Source of the DNA: Halothiobacillus sp.
Lineage (GTDB): Bacteria > Pseudomonadota > Gammaproteobacteria > Halothiobacillales > Halothiobacillaceae
Reading direction: 5' to 3'
NCBI GenBank assembly: GCA_024635755.1
Contig: JAGXIF010000031.1
Coordinates: 1 to 64,000, forward strand
DNA: 64,000 nucleotides
Within the stretch, counting starts at the first letter, position 1; the number at the start of each line of letters is the position of its first letter. The notes under the pieces were generated by a model. The model worked only from the letters and a program-made list of their open reading frames with translations, did not search any database and was not told the DNA's origin. A program made the translations under genes and the position numbers. Of the stretch, positions 60,017 to 64,000 are shown one piece after another.

Positions 60017-61372
60017 ATGACTTCCGCTCATGACATCGCCTTGCTCACCTTCCGCAGCACCGCGGCCGAATCGCTCAAGGGCGAGGCCCGCGTGCCGGGG
60101 GACAAGTCGATCTCGCATCGCTCCATCATGCTCGGCTCGCTGGCCGAGGGCACGACCGAGGTGACCGGCTTCCTCCAGGGTGAGGACAGCCTCAACACGC
60201 TGCGCTGTTTTCGTGCCATGGGCGTGGAGATCAGCGATCCAGTCGACGGTCGGGTGACCATTCACGGGGTCGGGCTACACGGCCTGGCCGCGCCGAAGGC
60301 CCCGTTGTACGTGGGCAATTCGGGTACCTCGATGCGCCTGATGGCGGGCATTCTCGCCGGCCAACGCTTCGACTCGGTCCTCCAGGGGGACTCATCGCTC
60401 TCCAAGCGGCCGATGAAGCGGGTGGTCGACCCGCTCGTCGAGATGGGGGCGCGCATCGAATCGGGCGCCGAGGGGCGCTCGCCGCTGAAGATCCACGGGG
60501 GGCAGGCCCTCAAGGCAATCGACTACCGCACGCCGATGGCCAGTGCGCAGGTCAAATCCTGCGTGCTGCTTGCCGGCCTGTACGCCCACGGCCACACCTG
60601 CGTGACCGAACCGGCGCCGACGCGGGACCACACCGAGCGCATGCTCGAAGGGTTCGGCGTGGCCGTCAAGCGCGCTGGCAGGCGCGTCTGCGTGGACCAG
60701 ACCGATCCCGCCGACCGCCACCTGCGGGCCGCCCCACTGGAAGTGCCGGCTGACATCTCTTCGGCGGCCTTCTTTCTGGTGGCGGCGAGCATCCTGCCCG
60801 GCTCGAACATCCTGTTGACCCACGTGGGACTCAATCCGACGCGCACCGGGGTGATCGATATCCTCCTGGCCATGGGGGCCGACATCCGCGTCGAGAACCG
60901 TCGTACCGTGGGCGGCGAGCCGGTAGGCGATCTGCGCGTCAAGAGCGCGGGTCTGACCGGCATCGAGATCGACGAGGCGCTGGTGCCGCTGGCGATCGAC
61001 GAGTTTCCCGTGATCTTCGTCGCCGCCGCCTGTGCCCACGGCCGCACGGTGCTGACCGGCGCCGAGGAGCTGCGGGTCAAGGAGTCCGACCGCATCGCGG
61101 TGATGGCCGATGGCCTGCAGAAGCTGGGCATCGATGCGGCCCCGACGGCCGACGGGATGATGATCGAAGGGCGCGGCGAGCCGACGCCGTTCGGTTCGGC
61201 GACCATCCATGCCCAGGGGGATCACCGCATCGCGATGGCGTTCGCCGTGGCGGGTCTCAAGGCGCGCGGCGAGGTGACGGTGCACGACTGCCAGTTCGTC
61301 GAGACGTCCTTCCCCGGTTTTGCCGAACTATTCAACCGCCTGGGCGGTTGCCTCGAACTCTCACGACACTGA
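60017..61372 (+). CDS. aroA: 3-phosphoshikimate 1-carboxyvinyltransferase (EPSP synthase)
   Basis: AroA makes EPSP in the shikimate pathway. The 451-residue protein shows RVPGDKSISHRSIMLGSLAE, LYVGNSGTSMRLMAGILAGQ, SLSKRPMKRVVDPLVEMGAR, SAQVKSCVLLAGLYAHGHTC, RVKESDRIAVMADGLQKLG and GDHRIAMAFAVAGL. SLSKRPM and the DKSISHRS spacing are closer to the Bacillus-type (class II) enzymes than to E. coli AroA. It follows tyrA after 63 bp. Confidence 0.95.
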   Translation: MTSAHDIALLTFRSTAAESLKGEARVPGDKSISHRSIMLGSLAEGTTEVTGFLQGEDSLNTLRCFRAMGVEISDPVDGRVTIHGVGLHGLAAPKAPLYVGNSGTSMRLMAGILAGQRFDSVLQGDSSLSKRPMKRVVDPLVEMGARIESGAEGRSPLKIHGGQALKAIDYRTPMASAQVKSCVLLAGLYAHGHTCVTEPAPTRDHTERMLEGFGVAVKRAGRRVCVDQTDPADRHLRAAPLEVPADISSAAFFLVAASILPGSNILLTHVGLNPTRTGVIDILLAMGADIRVENRRTVGGEPVGDLRVKSAGLTGIEIDEALVPLAIDEFPVIFVAAACAHGRTVLTGAEELRVKESDRIAVMADGLQKLGIDAAPTADGMMIEGRGEPTPFGSATIHAQGDHRIAMAFAVAGLKARGEVTVHDCQFVETSFPGFAELFNRLGGCLELSRH

Positions 61373-61398
61373 TTGCAACCAAGCCTGAGGAGATACGC

Positions 61399-62064
61399 AT
61401 GGTACCGGTCATCACCATCGACGGCCCGAGTGGCTCGGGCAAGGGCACGGTCGCTCGACGACTGGCCGTCCGACTGGGTTTCGGCTTGCTCGACTCCGGG
61501 GCGCTCTATCGCTTGACCGCGCTGGCCAGTCAGAACGCCGGTCTCGCACCCCAGACGCCGGAGGTGGTCGACATGGCCCGGCGTCTGGATTGCCGCTTCG
61601 ACGAGCAGGGCAAGGTGTTTCTCAACGAGGAAAACGTCAGCCGCGAGTTGCGTACGGAAACCATCGGCGCGGTCGCCTCGCAGATCGCCGCCCGCCCCGA
61701 GGTACGTGACGCCCTGCTGCAGCGCCAGCGCGATTTCGCCCGGCCGCCGGGCCTGGTTGCCGATGGCCGTGACATGGGCACGGTGGTCTTTCCTGAGGCC
61801 CCGGCGAAGATATTTCTCGACGCCAGCGCCGAGGTTCGAGCCGATCGACGTTATAAGCAGTTGATCGAGAATGGATTCGATGCTAATTTTACCGCCCTCG
61901 TTGAGGAGATTCGCCAACGGGATGAGCGGGACCGCAATCGGTCAGTGGCGCCCCTTCGGCCTGCAGACGATGCGTTAGTCGTTGATTCCAGTGATCTTTC
62001 CGTCGATGAGGTGGAGGCCACGCTCTGGCGTTACGCCCAGGATCGGCTCGCCGATCAGGGGTAG
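61399..62064 (+). CDS. cmk: Cytidylate kinase
   Basis: Cmk phosphorylates CMP and dCMP. The 221-residue product begins VPVITIDGPSGSGKGTVARR (Walker A), then FGLLDSGALYRLTALA, the DGRDMGTVVFPEAPAKIFLD segment and RQRDERDRNRSVAPL lid region. ATG 61399 follows GAGGAGAT. It lies between aroA and rpsA as in most Gammaproteobacteria. Confidence 0.96.
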   Translation: MVPVITIDGPSGSGKGTVARRLAVRLGFGLLDSGALYRLTALASQNAGLAPQTPEVVDMARRLDCRFDEQGKVFLNEENVSRELRTETIGAVASQIAARPEVRDALLQRQRDFARPPGLVADGRDMGTVVFPEAPAKIFLDASAEVRADRRYKQLIENGFDANFTALVEEIRQRDERDRNRSVAPLRPADDALVVDSSDLSVDEVEATLWRYAQDRLADQG

Positions 62065-62229
62065 TCGCCGGGGCGGTGGCCATTTGACTCGTGTTTTTGT
62101 GCGGGCAATACCGCCCGATCATCAACCAGTTGGTTCTGGCAAACCCAGGGAAGGATAGGCCAGCATTTTTTAACCACGGCGGACAGCAACAGGAACGTCC
62201 AGTCGTCAACCCTTTGGAAATGCGGATTA
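62065..62229 (+). promoter_or_regulatory. Long rpsA leader
   Basis: This 165-bp gap lies upstream of rpsA. In other bacteria the rpsA leader holds promoters and an autoregulatory structure bound by S1. Here only an A-rich stretch near the start codon (GGAAATGCGGATTA) with weak Shine-Dalgarno is seen, consistent with that type of leader, but no specific fold was established. Confidence 0.4.
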
Positions 62230-63903
62230 ATGTCTGAAAGTTTTGCCCAGCTTTTTGAAGAAAGCCTCCAGAACACCGTCATGCAGGCGGGTTCGATCGT
62301 CTACGGCAAGGTTGTTGCCATCAATGACGATTACGTCACTGTCGACGTCGGCCTGAAGTCGGAAGGGATCATCCCGACCGACCAGTTCCGCGACGACAAC
62401 GGTGAAGTCAACCTCAACGTCGGTGAAGAAGTCGAGGTGGCCCTCGATGCAGTCGACGATGCCTTCGGTGAAACCCGTCTCTCGCGCGAAAAGGCCCTGC
62501 GTGCCCGCGCTTGGACGAAGCTGGAGAAGTCTTTCGACAACGACGAGATCGTCACCGGCCGCATTTCCGGGAAGGTCAAGGGCGGCTTTACCGTCGACCT
62601 CGGCGACGTCCGCGCCTTTCTGCCGGGCTCGCTGGTCGACGTCCGCCCGATTCGGGATACCACGTATCTCGAAGGCAAGGACATCGAGTTCAAGATCATC
62701 AAGCTCGACCAGCGTCGCAACAACGTCGTCGTTTCGCGCCGTGCGGTGGTCGAGGAAGAGTACAGCGCCGAGCGCGAAGCACTGCTCGAGCAGCTGCAGG
62801 AAGGCATGGTGCTGCGCGGGATCGTCAAGAACCTCACCGACTACGGTGCGTTCCTCGACCTGGGTGGCATCGACGGCCTGCTGCACATCACCGACATGGC
62901 CTGGAAGCGCGTCAAGCATCCGTCCGAGATGGTTAACATCGGCGACGAGATCGACGTCAAGGTCCTCAAGTTCGACCGTGAGCGCAACCGGGGCTCGCTG
63001 GGCCTCAAGCAGCTGGGCGAGGATCCGTGGAGTGACATCTCGCGTCGTTACCCGACCAGCACCCGCCTGTTCGGCAAGGTCACCAACATTACCGATTACG
63101 GCTGCTTCGTCGAGATCGAGGATGGCGTCGAGGGCTTGGTACACGTCTCCGAGATGGACTGGACCAACAAGAACGTCAACCCGGGCAAACTGGTCACCGT
63201 TGGCGAGGAAGTCGAAGTGATGATCCTCGACATCGACGAGGACCGTCGCCGGATCTCGCTGGGCATGAAGCAGTGCCAGCCGAATCCATGGGACGCGTTT
63301 GCCGCGACTCATACCAAGGGCGACAAGGTTGCCGGCCAGATCAAGTCGATCACCGACTTCGGCATCTTTATCGGCCTGGAAGGCGGCATCGACGGCCTGG
63401 TTCACCTCTCCGACCTGTCCTGGAGCGAGCCGGGTGAAGAAGCCGTTCGCCAGTTCAAGAAGGGCGAGGAGCTCGAGGCGGTCGTCATCGCCATCGATCC
63501 GGAGCGTGAGCGCATCTCCCTGGGTCTCAAGCAACTCGAGGACGACCCGCTGTCCAACTGGGCGGCCGACCATCCGAAGGGCACCATCGTCAAGGGCACC
63601 TTGGGTGAAGTCGACGCCCGCGGTGCGGTGGTCGATTTGGGTGACGGCGTTGAAGGCTACATCCGCGCTTCTGACATCGCTCGTGAGCGCATCGACGATG
63701 CCCGCACGGTCCTGAAGGAAGGCGAGGAAGTCGAGGCCAAGTTCATGGGGATAGATCGCAAGAACCGCATGATCAGCCTGTCGATTCGCGCCAAGGATCA
63801 CGCGGAAGAGGCCGAGGCAATGGACGACCTCAGCCGCGCTCCGAGCACCTCGTCGCCGACCCTGGGTGACCTGCTCAAGGAGCAGCTCGGCCGCTCCGAG
63901 TAA
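62230..63903 (+). CDS. rpsA: 30S ribosomal protein S1
   Basis: S1 brings structured or weak-Shine-Dalgarno mRNAs to the ribosome. The 557-residue protein has six S1/OB domains, each with the GxVxx(I/V)xDYGxFVxL pattern (for example [60 protein letters not shown]). The first two lack the canonical form, as usual, because they bind the ribosome. The length matches E. coli S1 (557). Confidence 0.97.
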   Translation: MSESFAQLFEESLQNTVMQAGSIVYGKVVAINDDYVTVDVGLKSEGIIPTDQFRDDNGEVNLNVGEEVEVALDAVDDAFGETRLSREKALRARAWTKLEKSFDNDEIVTGRISGKVKGGFTVDLGDVRAFLPGSLVDVRPIRDTTYLEGKDIEFKIIKLDQRRNNVVVSRRAVVEEEYSAEREALLEQLQEGMVLRGIVKNLTDYGAFLDLGGIDGLLHITDMAWKRVKHPSEMVNIGDEIDVKVLKFDRERNRGSLGLKQLGEDPWSDISRRYPTSTRLFGKVTNITDYGCFVEIEDGVEGLVHVSEMDWTNKNVNPGKLVTVGEEVEVMILDIDEDRRRISLGMKQCQPNPWDAFAATHTKGDKVAGQIKSITDFGIFIGLEGGIDGLVHLSDLSWSEPGEEAVRQFKKGEELEAVVIAIDPERERISLGLKQLEDDPLSNWAADHPKGTIVKGTLGEVDARGAVVDLGDGVEGYIRASDIARERIDDARTVLKEGEEVEAKFMGIDRKNRMISLSIRAKDHAEEAEAMDDLSRAPSTSSPTLGDLLKEQLGRSE

Positions 63904-63926
63904 ACCGGTCCTGCTGAGCCAGAAAA

Positions 63927-63953
63927 ACGCCATCCTTCGTGATGGCGTTTTTT
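63927..63953 (+). terminator. Terminator after rpsA
   Basis: ACGCCATC pairs with GATGGCGT around CTTCGT, followed by six T residues. It lies 24 bp past the rpsA stop. Confidence 0.9.
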
Positions 63954-64000
63954 ATGGGCGCCCCGGGCGTGACCTGAACTTCCCGCGGGTGCTCACCAAA

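Noticed and set aside
62227-63933. 568-codon open frame antisense to rpsA
   Set aside because: Mirror frame of the S1 gene with repetitive Val/Asp/Leu-rich translation; a codon-bias artefact.

Overview
The window comes from a high-GC gammaproteobacterial chromosome. The gene order mtnA-gyrA-serC-serA-pheA-hisC-tyrA-aroA-cmk-rpsA and the cysM-rlmD pair beside a BarA/GacS-like gene are typical of Gammaproteobacteria. A Halothiobacillus/Guyparkeria-type sulfur oxidiser is a guess from protein style only.

Layout. 1-1365: a decayed patch with a truncated IS3-family element next to a frameshifted HD-domain (RelA/SpoT-like hydrolase) pseudogene. 1709-9752: housekeeping and signalling genes: tRNA-Pro(GGG), a GGDEF-EAL protein, a degenerate BarA/GacS-like sensor with REC and Hpt domains, cysM, rlmD, a UbiA-family prenyltransferase, tRNA-Ser(GGA) and tRNA-Ser(CGA). 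9785-48018: one diguanylate cyclase gene split in two by a complete Mu-like transposable prophage. 48204-50237: a small secreted protein, an MscS channel and an OmpA-family protein. 50486-63903: mtnA, gyrA and the serine/aromatic amino acid cluster ending in cmk and rpsA.

The prophage can be bounded to the base: 10643-47353 (36,711 bp). It starts 5'-TGTGAC, ends TTTACA-3', and is flanked by the 5-bp target duplication CATTC (10638-10642 and 47354-47358). Removing it and one CATTC copy restores a single 505-codon reading frame for a membrane CACHE-type sensor/GGDEF protein (48018-47354 joined to 10637-9785, minus strand). Both ends carry inward-facing copies of a 17-bp motif, the first copy starting exactly 11 bp from each terminus; these are probable transposase-binding sites.

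The prophage follows Mu order: leftward S24 repressor; rightward Ner, MuA-like transposase and MuB-like ATPase; small early proteins including a DUF3164 protein, GemA and Mor; then a lysis cassette (holin, transglycosylase, overlapping Rz/Rz1 spanins), packaging (DUF3486, terminase, DUF935 portal), head genes (F-like, G-like, protease/scaffold, decoration, major capsid) and tail genes. The tail module has a major tail protein and a long tape measure but no contractile sheath gene, so it is a Mu-type replicator with a siphovirus (B3/D3112-like) tail. An unrelated-looking gene of unknown function (30679-31626) lies inside the head module as a probable accessory cargo gene (moron).

The most notable items are the base-exact split of the cyclase, possible prophage-driven transcription of its GGDEF half, nine 14-residue tandem repeats in a tail protein, an A9 slippage candidate ending at the muB start codon, a shared 34-bp element before two late gene blocks, and the unknown accessory gene.
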